From Chlorops oryzae (lineage: Eukaryota; Arthropoda; Insecta; Diptera; Chloropidae): a DNA stretch of 64,000 nt. The stretch spans positions 118,260,421-118,324,420 of the forward strand of contig CM035806.1 of NCBI GenBank assembly GCA_020466095.1, in the 5' to 3' direction. The position numbers and the translations under genes were made by a program. Under the pieces are notes generated by a model. The model did not search any database and was not told the DNA's origin. It saw nothing but the letters and a program-made list of their open reading frames with translations. How positions within the stretch are numbered: position 1 is the first letter of the stretch; every line of letters begins with the position of its first letter. This document shows positions 10,376 to 23,059 of this stretch, piece after piece.

Positions 10376-11617
10376 CGTTTGTTTTCTGCGCTTGTTCTGT
10401 GGAAGCCAACGAATCTTTCAGCTGCTTTGCTTTGCTGTCTTCGGAAAAGCATTAAACGATGCCGTCTGAATTGGACTATTTTGCCATTCAGCGTGTTGAA
10501 TAAATTATCATATTTGTGCAGTAAACTGGAAACGGTTGCCTTACTCGGTATCAGCGTCAGAAACATCACCAACATCAGAAACTTCATTCATATCCAACGA
10601 TTCGTGGAACATTGACGCATCGTTTTATGGGCTAGACAATTTGCTACTTGTCTTGTATCCGTTGATTGCTGAGTATAGTTCGTTGCTCTATTCCAGAATC
10701 TAGATGCAACGTATTCTCCTCTTTCTTCGCTTCGTCTCTTTTCAACTTAAATGAAAGCGTTAAGGATATTTCCATATATTCATGGAATGTGATACCGTAT
10801 TTTGAACTTACTAAGAACCTTGGTGTGAAATTTCAACCGACTCGTTCGTTTAACTTTAAGTGGCGAACTGAATTATTCGCATAGAGAGCAACAAAATGTA
10901 AAAATGTTAACTGAAATACATATCTACATACCAGTGTATATCTATATTCAATTATGTGCTTTTTGTTCAAAGATCTATGCGAGAAAAAAGTAATTTTTCT
11001 TATTTAAAATAATGAACCTTAGGGCTCGGAACAAAATTCACTCTGATAAGCATTCTGGTTAGATCTCTATTCTATTCTATTCCTCTCAAAAATATCCTTA
11101 AACGTTTTGTTTTATTGTACTTAAAAACATTTTATTTTGAAGGGGTTTCTTTGTATGTATTAAGTATTTGAAAATAAAAAATGCAATGCAACAAATTATA
11201 CAGGTCTGCAAAACAATTTTTTTTTCTCAGTTTCTTGAGCTATTTTAGGTGGTTTGTATACAACATGGTCTTCTTAAAAATTTTAAAATATTTAAAAAAA
11301 TTCCACCACTTCAGAATTTCAAGAAATTCGCGGATTGCGTTTTTGAAACTCAAGCATTTTGAAACTAATTTTTCTCAAATATGGTAAAAGCTGTTTTAAA
11401 ATTTTAAAAACTTCTGTGTTCCTAAACATCATTCTTTAATTTTCCATAAAAAAAAATACAAATCTTAAATTAATATGCTGGTCAAAGTTTAAAATTTGAA
11501 ATATTCATGTAAAAATTTAATTTTTTTTGGACTTTGAATGAGTATAACTAGAGCAAGTAACTGCATGTATCTGCATGTTTCTGCTTTATTAGCATGTTTC
11601 AATCAAATATGCTTATA
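10376..11617. other. Unassigned DNA with possible coding remnant
   Basis: On the minus strand around 10625-10545 a frame reads DASMFHESLDMNEVSDVGDV and runs into a GAGTAAGG splice-donor-like site. Nearby at about 10525-10375 another frame is rich in Arg and Gln. This could be a decayed host exon, but no family was recognised and stops lie close by. The rest is plain AT-rich DNA. Confidence 0.3.
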
Positions 11618-12832
11618 ACAGGTTGGCTAATAAGTCTCCGGTCTAACAAAGAAAAACAAATTTTTTTTGTCAAAATTCGTTTTTATTATTCAACATAGTT
11701 CCCTTCAAGAGCGATACAACGATTATAACGACCTTCCAATTTTTTGATACCATTTTGGTAGTACTCCTTCGGTTTTGCCTCAAAATAGGCCTCAGTTTCG
11801 GCGATCACCTCTTCATTGCAGCCAAATTTTTTCCCTGCGAGCATCCTTTTGAGGTCTGAGAACAAGAAAAAGTCGCTGGGGCCAGATCTGGAGAATACGG
11901 TGGGTGGGGAAGCAATTCGAAGCCTAATTCATGCATTTTTGCCATCGTTCTCAATGACTGGTGGCACGGTGCGTTGTCTTGGTGGAACAACACTTTTTTC
12001 TTCTTCATATGGGGCCGTTTTGCCGCGATTTCGACCTTCAAACGCTCCAATAATGACATATAATAGTCACTGTTGATGGTTTTTCCCTTCTCAAGATAAT
12101 CGATAAAAATTATTCCATGCCCATCCCAAAAAACAGAGGCCATTACTTTGCCAGCGGACTTTTGAGTCTTTCCACGCTTCGGAGACGGTTCAACGATCGC
12201 TGTCCACTCAGCCGACTGTCGATTGGACTCAGGAGTGTAGTGATAGAGCCATGTTTCATCCATTGTCACATTGGTCAAATGTGAGCTCGCGCGGCACCCA
12301 TTTTGCACAGAGCTTTTTCATATCCAAATATTGATGAATGATATGACCAACACGTTCCTTTGATATCTTTAAGGCCTCTGCTATCTCGATCAACTTCATT
12401 TTACGGTCATTCAAAATCATTTTGTGAATTTTTTTGATGTTTTCGTCGGTAACCACCTCTTTCGGGCGTCCACTGCGTTCACCGTCCTCCGTGCTCATTT
12501 CACCACGCTTGAATTTTGCATACCAATCAATTATTTTTGATTTTCCTGGGGCAGAGTCCGGAAACTCATTATCAAGCCAAGTTTTTGCTTCCACTGTATT
12601 TTTTCCCTTCAGAAAACAGTATTTTATCAAAACACGAAATTCCTTTTTTCCATTTTTTTCACAATAACAAAAGTTGCTTCACAAAAGACGCTCTATCTCA
12701 CAAACTAATTGACTTACAGACGTCAAATTTTGACACGAATCATTTGAAGGTTGCCACTATATAAAAATAATATGCATTTAATACTAGCGACGCCATCTAT
12801 GTGTCAGACCGGGGACTTTTCAGCCAACCTGT
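11618..12832 (-). mobile_element. Himar1-like mariner (irritans type)
   Basis: 1215 bp flanked by TA. The inverted repeats start ACAGGTTGGCTRATAAGTCYC and reach CGGTCTGACACATAGATGGC at the right end, as in the Himar1 group. It is slightly shorter than the roughly 1.26-1.28 kb usual for complete irritans mariners because part of the transposase gene is deleted. Confidence 0.92.
11686..12653 (-). pseudogene. Himar1-like mariner transposase, frameshifted and deleted
   Basis: Cut-and-paste transposase of the mariner DD34D type. The N-terminal helix-turn-helix region (ERSGRPKEVVTDENIKKIHK, then WVPRELTF) and the catalytic part (VTMDETW, LFHQDNAPCH, HPPYSPDLAP) are all readable. Breaks are as follows. 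The A-run after the ATG (12653) is one base short and shifts the frame. About 26 codons are missing between LTFDQ and VTMDETW, around 12270. Another frameshift follows PDLAP. The reading otherwise ends at a normal TAA (11688-11686). The preserved residues look extremely close to horn-fly Himar1 from memory of that family, suggesting a young, horizontally spread lineage. It cannot make an active protein. Confidence 0.9.
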
Positions 12833-13187
12833 TATACATGCAATGCATGTTTTTTTGGATAAAGTAGGCTTTTTATTTGATTTAAAAAAATAAAAATCGA
12901 CAGGTTTGAAAACTTGAAAGCTGAAAACCATCACATTTTCTAACCGAAAGTGGCTGTGACCGGACGTTTGCGTAAAAGTATTTAGCATTGTCTAAAAGCC
13001 TTTAATAGTGTTAGCGTGTGTTGCACGTGGTCCTCCAGGATACTCGCTGGATTTACAGACTGTAAGTTTGATCCTTCCTATTATCATCTTTTGTTTAAAT
13101 TGAAATAAAAAGTGTTAAAATTAAAAAAAAAAAAAGAAAATTCCAAACTGCTAAAGAGAAAAAACTAAGCCAAAGCGCCCTGACGCT

Positions 13188-14533
13188 ATGGCGTCCTTTA
13201 AAAGCAATGGCATCCTCACGACTCATGTTGCTGAGTTTGATGGATTTGTTGAAAAGAGTGAGCGAGAACGGAAGAGGTCCAAGTTTAAAATGAAAGAACA
13301 AGATTAATTTTTTGATAAAGAGCAGACAAAAAAAATCAGAACAAATTCTGAGCTCAACTCTAGTGACGAGTCGAACATGGAGTACTCTTCTCCAGTTGAG
13401 ATTGACGCTGCTGTACTGAGCCGTAGCGATGAATCTGTTTCCAGTCCTTGCTCCTCCATGTTGATTGCTGCGAATAGTTCCCTTGCATCTAAGACAAATG
13501 TGATTCTACCAGACCACGTGTCGGATAACTCCAGTGTTCCTATTAATTCTGCTGAGCAGATAACTCCCTCTTTGATTGAGACTGACGACTTATCTAAAAT
13601 ATCTTTATACCCCAGCCATTTTGCTGGAAAGCCTTTCGTCCTCTTGGACTCCTCTAAATGTGATATTCTAAAAAATAAACGTGACCGTAACGGTCTCTAC
13701 CTTAAACTCCAACTGGACAAATGTAGAGTTAACAACATTTCCTCAGTCCTCGCTATAGGCAAACTTCTGTTCAAAGTTTTTTTCTCTGACTGTATCAATG
13801 CAAATAAGTGTGTGCAAAATCCTCTACTGAAAGCCATTGGCTTAAACATTCCTATTTCTGCATATACGTCGTTTGGTGTGCAACGTTTCAAAAGACGTCT
13901 GAGTAACTCAAGTGAATTTGTACCTACGGGGACGATTAAAATCGGCTTTATAGGAAACAACGTACCTAAGAATATTGTGATAAATAACACTTTTGTAAGA
14001 ATCGATCTTTTTATTCCGTCTATTAAGCAATGCCACAACTGTGGTCGCATTGGGCACTCTACCAACATTTGCAACGATTTCCAACGAAAGACGATTCTCA
14101 CAACAATGACGAAGTTATTAATCGCTCTCAAACGAAGAGAACGTACAGCCAAGTTGCCCGTTCTCAAAATCTAGCTAGAAAGCTGGCTAAAAGCGATAGA
14201 CTCTCTGGGTCTCCAACAAGTTTCACCCACAATCCTGGCTTTAATGTATCTGCTGGTCCCTCGCCTTCCATGGCACCCCGTTCTGAACCACCTTTCAATC
14301 GGCATAAGAAGGCTCCAATAAGGCCGTCTCCTTTTGCCTCTAATGATATTGAAGCCTTAATTACTGCTTTCACTAAAGTTCTGCAATCTGTTTGCTATAA
14401 ACTTCAAGATGACCGTCTAATCAATGAAGTTAACTCAATGAAGAATCTTTTGAACATCGCTGCCATAAACAGCGACTATAGCCAAATTATGGCCTCCTTC
14501 AACTCCAATCTGAATGAGGATAATGCAATATAA
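13188..14533 (+). pseudogene. LINE ORF1 (gag-like, zinc knuckle), one stop, one frameshift
   Basis: RNA-binding nucleocapsid-like protein of the LINE. The start ATG at 13188 follows the leader. Frame 1 is interrupted by TAA at 13305-13307 and then open to the zinc knuckle CHNCGRIGHSTNIC (about 14034-14075). After that a frameshift moves the continuation (TKRTYSQVARSQNLARKLAK and a Pro/Ser-rich tail) into another frame, ending at TAA 14531-14533. Only one CCHC knuckle is evident, whereas many I-clade ORF1 proteins have several. The frameshift may have disrupted the others. It overlaps the start of ORF2 by about 11 bases. Confidence 0.8.
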
Positions 14534-17500
14534 TTGTCAGTCGCTGAGCTCCAACATTGACCACTTTTTGAATGACAATAATATCAATATTTGTGCACTT
14601 TGTGAAACTTTTTCTTTTGGACCATCTAGTCATCGCAACTTATGAAACTTCAAAATAATTGAAAAACCTAGACGTGACGGATATGGCGGTGTGGCCATTC
14701 TGTTTCAGGAAGCTATATCTTTTAAAAAAAATTTTTATCCTTCTAATGATATTTTGGTTGCCCAAACGCTCAACCTTAACCCCAACTTTACCATCTGCTG
14801 TGTGTATCTGCCCCCTGATGTTACATCTGATCGTTTTGAAACTGAGGTTGGAAATTTGTTGACCTTCCTGGATGATAAACCAAATGTTTTCATTCTAGGT
14901 GATTTCAACGCTAGAACCACTGTTTGGGGTGATAAGCTAAACAAACCCAAGGGCAATTCGTTGCATCAGCTTATAGGTGATTCCAATTTTGTTTGTCTCA
15001 ACAACGGCTCTTATACCTTCCATAATGACTTCCTGTCTAAGGATGGGTCTGTCCTGGATCTGTGTATCACTAACTCTAATCTTCCATGTCAATTCAATGT
15101 CCTTGAAGCAAGACTCGGCGGAAGTCATCACCTTCCAACTTTAATATCTTCGGAGTATTTTGATTGCAAATTTAAGACATTTCTAAGTAAAAAGAAGCTA
15201 ATTAAAACACTGAACGAACTAGAACTACAGCCGGATCTTATAGATATCCAAAAAAAGATCAGTGATGCTATTAACTCGTGTACAATCTCTCCCAAAAATG
15301 GTAGAAAACCCAAAATGTGGTGGGATGATGAACTAGCTTCAATTTTTAAAAGACTACAAGTTGCGTTCAAAAAAGCCTGCAATTCTGCTCATATTATTGA
15401 CGCAATTAGGTACCTTAAGCTTAGAAACTTCTGGAAGAAGAAAATCAAGCAGTGTAAACGCAAATCCTATTTAAACAAAATTGATGAACTGAATATGAAT
15501 CCGAGCTCAAAAGAGTCGTGGAGGTTCGTTAAAGCAGTCAGAGGTGATTTTCGTTGTGAATCATCTGTCTGGCTTCCGGAAAACAATCAAGACTACCTTA
15601 ACCTTCTCAAAAATCAAGTTCCGTCCTCTAGTCATTCATTCACACCCAACTCTGTATCAATTGCAACTCCAAACTTGATGTTTACTCTTGCAGAACTCTA
15701 CAATGTCATCTTCGTCAAATCCAACCAAGTTGCAGGGGGTGATGATCGGGTCACATACTATATGCTCAAGGCTCTGAGTGAAGACTCGCTTGCTAACTTT
15801 CTGACAGCTATCAACTTGACTTTTAGTAGAAATATGATCCCAGATGAATGGAGAATTATCAGGATTGTACCCATCCCTAAGAAGGATAAGGATCTAAGCA
15901 ACTATGCAAATTTTCGTCCCATATCTTTAATCTCGGTATTCATCAAAGTCATTAATCTCTTGGTGAAAAGCAAAATTGAACCCCTTGTTGAAAAGAATAA
16001 CAATCTATCAAGTACTTGCTATGCTTATAGAAAACATAAATCAGCCACGATGTGTGTGAATCATCTGCTCCATGACATTAGTATTAGAAAAGCCAGAAAT
16101 GAGAAAACTCTTTTGTTTGCTGTTGACATATCAAATGCTTACAACTGTGTCAATCTAAAGATACTCAGGGTTATCATGTGCCATATCGGCATTGAACAAC
16201 ATTATATTACATGGATTATTAACTTTTTGTCCTACAGGATTCTCAAGCTTGGCAGTGCTGAAACGGTTGTATCTGATGGTCTCCCACAAGGCAGCTGCTT
16301 GTCTCCAATTTTGTTCAACATTTATACCAAAGAGCTACACTCAATAGCTGATAGTCACTCAAGGGTCTTCCAATTTGCTAATGATTTTATCATCGTCACA
16401 TCTCATCCAGTGAGGATCACTGCAATCAGTATGCTAAAACAGAAAATTGAAGTCTTTGGTAGGATGTGCCAAAATCTAAACTTTTCCTTCAATGTCGATA
16501 AGACAAAACTGCTGGTTCTGTCAAGAGTCAAAACCGCTGAAGTCAACATCTCCTTCAGAGGCTGCAATATTCCACAGGTCAGGTCACTAAAGTTCCTGGG
16601 TGTAGTTGTTAACTCGTCGCTGTCCTTCCAGGATCATTTCAAATATGTTGCGGAAAAATTGGAGTCTTGCTCGAACCTTTTCAAGTGCTTGACGCCAATC
16701 AAATCTGGTCTTCATCCCTCAGTCTCCCTAAACCTATACAGATCACTGGTCAGGTCCAAAGTTGAATATTGTCGTTCTGCCACTATCTCTATTAGGTCCA
16801 AAACCCTTAACCGCAAACGTGAAGCAATGCAAACTCCTTTCCTCAGAAGATGCATTGGGCTCCCGCCCAGGACTCACAACTTTATTATGTACTCGCTGGC
16901 CAGGGAACTTCCACCAAACCTCAGAGCGCTTCTTCTCACTGCCAGGGAAATTGTGAGTGCCAAATTGTTCAACCAATCACTGTTTCAAAATAAAGTGAAT
17001 TCTCCGCAGGCTAAGTCTAGTTACTCCATAGTGTATGCAAGGTTCAAAGAGGTGTTTGAAGAAATCAATTATGACATTGATTATGTCAAAAGCAAAAAAA
17101 TGACAATCATGCTGAAGCGATTCAAAGGCAAAAAATGCAATACAGATAATGCTTCTCTTCAACGTGCTTATGAGGCAGAAAAACAAACAATTCAGAGCTC
17201 TGGCTTCATCTGTTTTGCAACTGATGCATCGATTGTAGGCAACATGGCTGGTTGTGCTGTATTTCTTATGGATACTAACCAGAAATTTAAGTATAAACTT
17301 ATGGACTCCTTTTCCTCATCCTTTGTTGAGCTGCAAGCTATTTTCATGGCCCTCAGGCTTGCCAAGAGAAGAAAGTTAACTTATGTTGCGGTCTTTACGG
17401 ACAGTCTCATTGCCTGCCAACTACTGGAGAAGAACAGCACTACCAACTATGTTGTTGCCAAGATCCATAATTTTGTCAACAGATTTTTTGAAGATGTTAA

Positions 17501-18026
17501 AATAATTTGGACGCCGAGTCACTGCAGGATCTCCTTCAATGAGACTGCCGATCGTCTGGCCAAAGAAGCGGTTACTGATGGATCGCCGTTATATACTTCG
17601 CTATCTGCAACAGAAGGTTTGAATCGTATCTCCAATATTATTGAAAAAGAATGGATTAATGAAATGCGCATCCGCGATAGCAAAAACCCTTCTGGCTACT
17701 GTGAGGCTCTCACACTCTTTAACAAAAAACCCTGGTTTCACAAATGTGAATTAGTCCCCAAAACGATTAAGCTGCTAAACAGATTCATCGCCGGCTCAGT
17801 ATATGACGGTGTTTTTCTCTACAACATTAAGGCTATAGCCTCGGATACATGCTCTACCTGTAACTTGGAGGACTCTTTTGAACATCAAATATTTGTCTGT
17901 CCTGCTCACTCAGAAATCAGGAAAAAGTTTGGAATTTTCAAAAAAGTTGATAGTCGTATGGATTTTATAAGGGGGATCAACCTTGATGATCTAATGGAAC
18001 TGGCAAGTTTTCTGGAAACAGCTTAA
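14523..18026 (+). pseudogene. LINE ORF2: endonuclease, reverse transcriptase, RNase H
   Basis: Target-primed reverse transcription polyprotein. The likely start ATG (14523) overlaps the ORF1 end. In-frame TGA at 14643-14645 is the only stop before 18026. The endonuclease shows CETF, GDFNARTTVWGD and LDLCITNSN. The reverse transcriptase shows FRPISLISVF, FAVDISNAYN (motif A intact), LPQGSCLSPILFNIY and motif C written FAND instead of FADD (AAT at 16380-16382). This loses a catalytic aspartate. RNase H spans about 17210-17580 with ATDASIVGN, VELQAI, VFTDSLIA and ETADRLAKEA. A C-terminal C..C...FEH..VC motif is present. The single D-to-N change and one stop make this copy inactive despite its good preservation. 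Confidence 0.9.
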
Positions 18027-18640
18027 TTCAATTTTTAAAGTATAAAATTTTTAAAAGTTTTTATTGCTTTTCAAATGCCGTCCTGTTGCGGCCTCTTTTT
18101 TTGATTGAGTACTATTTTTGTATTGCCAACAAGAACTATACAATTGTTTTTGTTGCTGTTCTTGTTTCGTCCTCACGTCCCATTCGCTCAAGATCAACTG
18201 GAATCTGCGTAACTCTTCCATCCCTAGTGGTGCATTGGATGTATGTCCTGTTTGGTGCTATCTTCAAGTGGCTTCTGACGCCAACGCAGCTGTCAAATCA
18301 CCAACGAGTGCGGTTTACGTTCTGTCTATTTGCATTGGATTGCTTGGACTTCGACGCGGACCTGAGTTCCTGCCTTCTAAATTATGCTTCAAGCTCATTG
18401 AGTCTTCACGTTCTGATACTGACGACGGTCAAAAAAACTACTGTTCCTAGTTCTTAAATTTGCTAGTAGTTCCTTACTGGCCTATGTTGACCTAGCTGTG
18501 TCCCGGCCATTAATTTTAAAGTCAAAAACAAAAAAAAAAAAAAGCTGAAAACCATACAATACTAAAAGCGACACTTCCCAAAATCACTAAGCCGACTTAT
18601 AAACCGACTTTGCCCACAGTTCACTAATTCACATAAAATA

Positions 18641-19509
18641 AGGTAAGTGTACCACGTAAGGTCCACCTAACACCTTTTCGATTACAGCGTACAAAGTATT
18701 GATGATACAGGCCCGATTGATTTTGTGTTGTTTTATTTGATAAATTTTCTATAGAAAAACAAAAAATTCTACCAAAAATCATTATCGGAAAAGCTCCTAA
18801 AATGCGATTTAAAAAAACGTCATTTTGGGCCTTACGAGGAACACGTGTACCTTAAAAGGCCCACTTACTCCTTGTTTGAGATAATGAACCCAAACTTGCA
18901 TTCATTACTTTTGAAAGCCTTTTATGTTAATTTATATTGTAAAAGCTAGTAAAAAAAATTAAAATATCAGACAAAATTCGTTTATTTAAAAAAAAAAATT
19001 AACGAATGTTACTAACCTGTTTTTGATTAAGAATTAAAGATTAAACGCTATTTAAGCAAAAAAAAGGTATAGTTGCCGTCTTTTGACCTCAGAGCAACTC
19101 AATATAAGGTTTCTTAATGACCGTTGTTGAATTTTTTATGGTGGGCCTTCATAGGCCTTCCAAGAAAAAAAAATTTGCTATTGATTTTTTTTTGTTTATG
19201 GTAAACATACCTCTGTATCTTCACAATACAACAAACTTTGTTATTTTAAGAAAGCAACCCACAATTTCACTATAGATCATTATTTTTTAAGCATCGTCCA
19301 CTATAAAAATGGCTTTTTTACGCCTCTGTTATTTTCAATTGACTGTGGTCGCCTCAAATATAGTGCGATTGTCTTAATTTTTTATTTCTACGAAATAACT
19401 TGAGGACATGTTTCAACATGTGCAAGTACAGAAACATTTGATAGTTAGAAGTTGGTTAAAATGAAAGTGGGCCTTACGAGGAGCCGGGCCTTACGTGGTA
19501 CACTTACCT
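18641..19509. mobile_element. TA-flanked TIR element, 869 bp
   Basis: Inverted ends AGGTAAGTGTACCACGTAAG at both termini, flanked by TA on each side (18639-18640; 19510-19511), as in Tc1/mariner/pogo-type elements. Repeated GGCCTTACGAGG-like words lie inside. No transposase frame is visible, so it is non-autonomous. Confidence 0.78.
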
Positions 19510-19522
19510 TAAACTGACTTTC

Positions 19523-20340
19523 CCCAATAAACACAAAAACGATAACGAGTTCGAATCGAATTCGAATCGAATTCGTAGAGTGCGAAACGCATTAAACGAA
19601 TTCGAATCGAATTCGATTCGAATTCGCGGAAGGCAATTTTCGCGATATCGCGCTTTTATCGTATTTTGCGTTCGATTCGAATTCGACTCGAAGAGAAAAT
19701 GCGATAAGAATTCGGACCCTTTGGAACGAGCTCGCCTCGAGCTCGCTTTTTTATCGTGGAATTTAGAATTCGCGAGCTCGCGCTTTTATCGTATTTTGCG
19801 TTCGATTCGAATTCGATTCGAAGAGCACACGCGATAAGAATTCGAAACGTTTGCAACGAGCTCGCCTCGAGCTCGCTTTTTTATCGTGGAATTTAGAATT
19901 TGCGAGCTCGCGCTTTTATCGTATTTTGGGTGCGATTCGAATTCGATTCGAAGAGAAATAGCGATAAGAATGCGAACCGTTTGCAACGAGCTCGCCTCGA
20001 GCTCGCTTTTTTATCGTGGAATTTAGAATTTGCGAGCTCGCGCTTTTACCGTATTTTGGGTTCGATTCGAATTCGATTCGAAGAGAAATAGCGATAAGAA
20101 TGCGATCCGTTTGCAACGAGCTCGCCTCGAGCTCGCTTTTTTATCGTGGAATTTAGAATTTGCGAGCTCGCGCTTTTACCGTATTTTGGGTTCGATTCGA
20201 ATTCGATTCGAAGAGAAATAGCGATAAGAATGCGAACCGTTTGCAACGAGCTCGCCTCGAGCTCGCTTTGAGCTCGCTTTTTTATCGTGGAATTTAGAAT
20301 TTGCGAGCTCGCACTTTTATCGTATTTTGGGTTCGTATAA
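19523..20340 (+). repeat. 130-bp satellite array inside a CCCAATAAACAC-headed element
   Basis: After the head, units starting CGCTTTTATCGTATTTTG recur at 19651, 19781, 19911, 20041, 20171 and 20312. The period is exactly 130 bp, except for an 11-bp internal duplication (GAGCTCGCTTT) in the last interval. Units are rich in self-complementary GAATTCGATTCGAATTC and GAGCTCGCCTCGAGCTC. Long overlapping frames on both strands are by-products of this symmetry and are not genes. Confidence 0.9.
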
Positions 20341-21113
<773 letters not shown>

Positions 21114-22288
21114 AAATAAAAAATTATAGCCCTCCATGAGTTTCGTACCGGTGGCTTCTCGTTTGTACGGCTAGCATTCATACTCTACGCTACATTGCCA
21201 ACGCAGCGGATACTGTCATACCCGCTATAAATGCTGCAGACATAATGACGAGAGCACTTTTTCTCTCAGATTCTGTAACATTTCAATGTTAATTCCCTGT
21301 TACAGCACGAATTCTCCCTCTGTTAAATCGATCGGTCTGTTAACGGATCCGCGTGTTCTAGCTAGCTTACATTGACTCTTGCGTATAGGTTCGAACCTTG
21401 TTGAATGATAAAAAATTTTTAACATCTTTAAAAAAATTTTTTTTTTTGAAAGAATAAAATGTTAATATATTATGTACTTAAATAAAAAGTTAAATTCTGA
21501 ATAAAACCTTTTTTACTCCGTATTTGTTGGTAAAATGTACTTGCCCAAATCAATTTTCGTCTATTTAATCTTTACATTTTTGAAATAAAAATTTATTTTA
21601 TCCATAGAATGAGAGAACATAAATAGCACATAATTCCCACCTATAAATGATTTTTCGAAAAATTCGTTAAGTGCCAATTTTTGCAGTGTGAAGCTACACC
21701 CCCCATTCCATACAAAATTGATTATCCTTTTTCATCTAAACTAAAGGAGCACAAAATTTTTTAAGTTGGTACAAAAATAGCACATAAATAGCACATCATT
21801 CGGGCATCTAAACTTAGTGTGGGTACTGAAGTGAGGGGTGCAGCTTCACGGACCTAAAACAGAGACCTTATTTATAATAAAATATCACTATGGTATAAGG
21901 CAACGTATACAGATGGATTTTATTTGAATTTCTTGTTTACAAGCTGAGTAAAATGGGTGATCCCTCCTGAATATTTCGGCGCATTAATGAAATTTGTCTC
22001 GATTTTAAGCAATTCTAAGAAATTTCCCTTCTATTTGATGTTCCTTGCAATGTGCTTTGTAGAACTACCAAGAACCTCAAAGCGTCCCCAAAGCTGCAAA
22101 ACATTTTCCTCTTTTATTTTCAATCAGAAAGAGCTTATATGATCGATATTCGATGTCGATGTCGAAAGGTTAGTTTCCGTTCATCTTTATGCAAACTTTG
22201 AATATTCTTTTATTTTGAAGGTCATAGCATATTTTTTGTAACATTGCTAATTTGAAGAAAATCCAGGTATTTTCATATTGATTCTTAC
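21114..22288. other. Unassigned DNA
   Basis: No gene or element recognised. The word AAATAGCACATAATTC/AAATAGCACATCATTC occurs twice (about 21621 and 21786), a hint of an old internal repeat. Confidence 0.35.
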
Positions 22289-22292
22289 TAAA

Positions 22293-22699
22293 GGTGCTCT
22301 CACACAATATGTATCGAGCAATATGACCTGTCAAATATGCCACAAGCGAAGCTGGCATGTCGTGTGAATGCACGAATGTCGATACATATGACTGAGCCAC
22401 ATGGCTGTGCATCTTCCTTTTTTCGATTTTCAAACTAATTTGATAATCGTATGTGTACACACGCGAAAACATCTGTTTTCTTTTGACAATAAAAATTGCG
22501 CGAAATGGAGTCGGCAAAGGTAAATATAGTTTGCTTTTTAATTAATTGATTATTTAAAAAAAAAAGGAATTAATCGACATGACATATATGTGTCGTGTGA
22601 GTGTTAAAAAGACAATGCATGTTCCAAACCAATTTTGACAGGAATACGGAATGAAATTTGACAGGTCATATTGCTCGATACATATTGTGTGAGAGCACC
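22293..22699. mobile_element. MITE with about 45-bp inverted repeats
   Basis: The ends start GGTGCTCTCACACAATATGT and extend as near-perfect inverted repeats for about 45 bp. The flanks are TAAA on both sides (22289-22292; 22700-22703), read as a 4-bp target duplication. No coding capacity. Confidence 0.82.
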
Positions 22700-22801
22700 T
22701 AAAGAGAAGTTGTCATTTCTATTCCTAGGATATTTTCGATTAACCTGCCGCCTACCCAACTTTTAATTCAAATAAATCCAAATTATCACGATCCTTTCAT
22801 A

Positions 22802-23032
22802 TTAAAAACTAAACTTGAAGTGTGAAAGTGCAGGTAACGTCTGGATTTGCCCATATCTTCGAACAGTAAATCCGTCACTTCCAATTACGAGGAAAGGCAG
22901 CACAGAACAAACACTACCCAGCAATAATCCGACATTCGTTAACAGCTGGCAAGAACACGCCAGCGAACATATTTCTTGGGGCTCTTTACGAACAAACAAA
23001 GCCAACATGAATTTGCCTTCAACTGTTGCCAT
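22802..23032 (-). CDS. Small uncharacterised ORF, 76 codons (doubtful)
   Basis: ATG at 23032 in a reasonable fly context (AATAATGG). The protein starts MATVEGKFMLALFVRKEPQE, is Cys/Leu-rich in the middle (LACSCQLLTNVGLLLGSVCS) and continues GSDGFTVRRYGQI. No family recognised. It lies in DNA without evident TE features, which is its main support. It could equally be chance. Confidence 0.22.
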   Translation of the reverse strand: MATVEGKFMLALFVRKEPQEICSLACSCQLLTNVGLLLGSVCSVLPFLVIGSDGFTVRRYGQIQTLPALSHFKFSF

Positions 23033-23059
23033 TATTGTATAAGGCCTCCAAGCAGCTAC

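Larger units (their letters stand above)
12932..18540 (+). mobile_element. Non-LTR retrotransposon with RNase H (I/LOA-like), full length
   Basis: A 15-bp target duplication AAAGCTGAAAACCAT lies at 12917-12931 and 18541-18555, and the 3' end is an A-run. ORF1 carries a zinc knuckle. ORF2 has apurinic endonuclease, reverse transcriptase and RNase H domains. RNase H after the reverse transcriptase points to the I/LOA/R1 group rather than Jockey. A perfect duplication and only a few ORF lesions indicate a fairly recent insertion. The 5' UTR is about 255 bp and the 3' UTR about 515 bp. Confidence 0.92.

Noticed and set aside
16743..16976. Minus-strand frame inside the LINE
   Set aside because: It is a shadow of ORF2, which has clear reverse transcriptase and RNase H motifs on the other strand.
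19580..20246. Overlapping frames of 63-85 codons on both strands (ARLELAFLSWNLEFASSRFY-like)
   Set aside because: They repeat every 130 bp and mirror each other because the satellite is palindromic.
19651..20339. CRISPR-like array
   Set aside because: Units are contiguous 130-bp repeats without unique spacers, in a eukaryotic TE context.
22802..23032. Assigning a function to the 76-codon ORF
   Set aside because: No family motif was recognised; it is listed only as a doubtful ORF.
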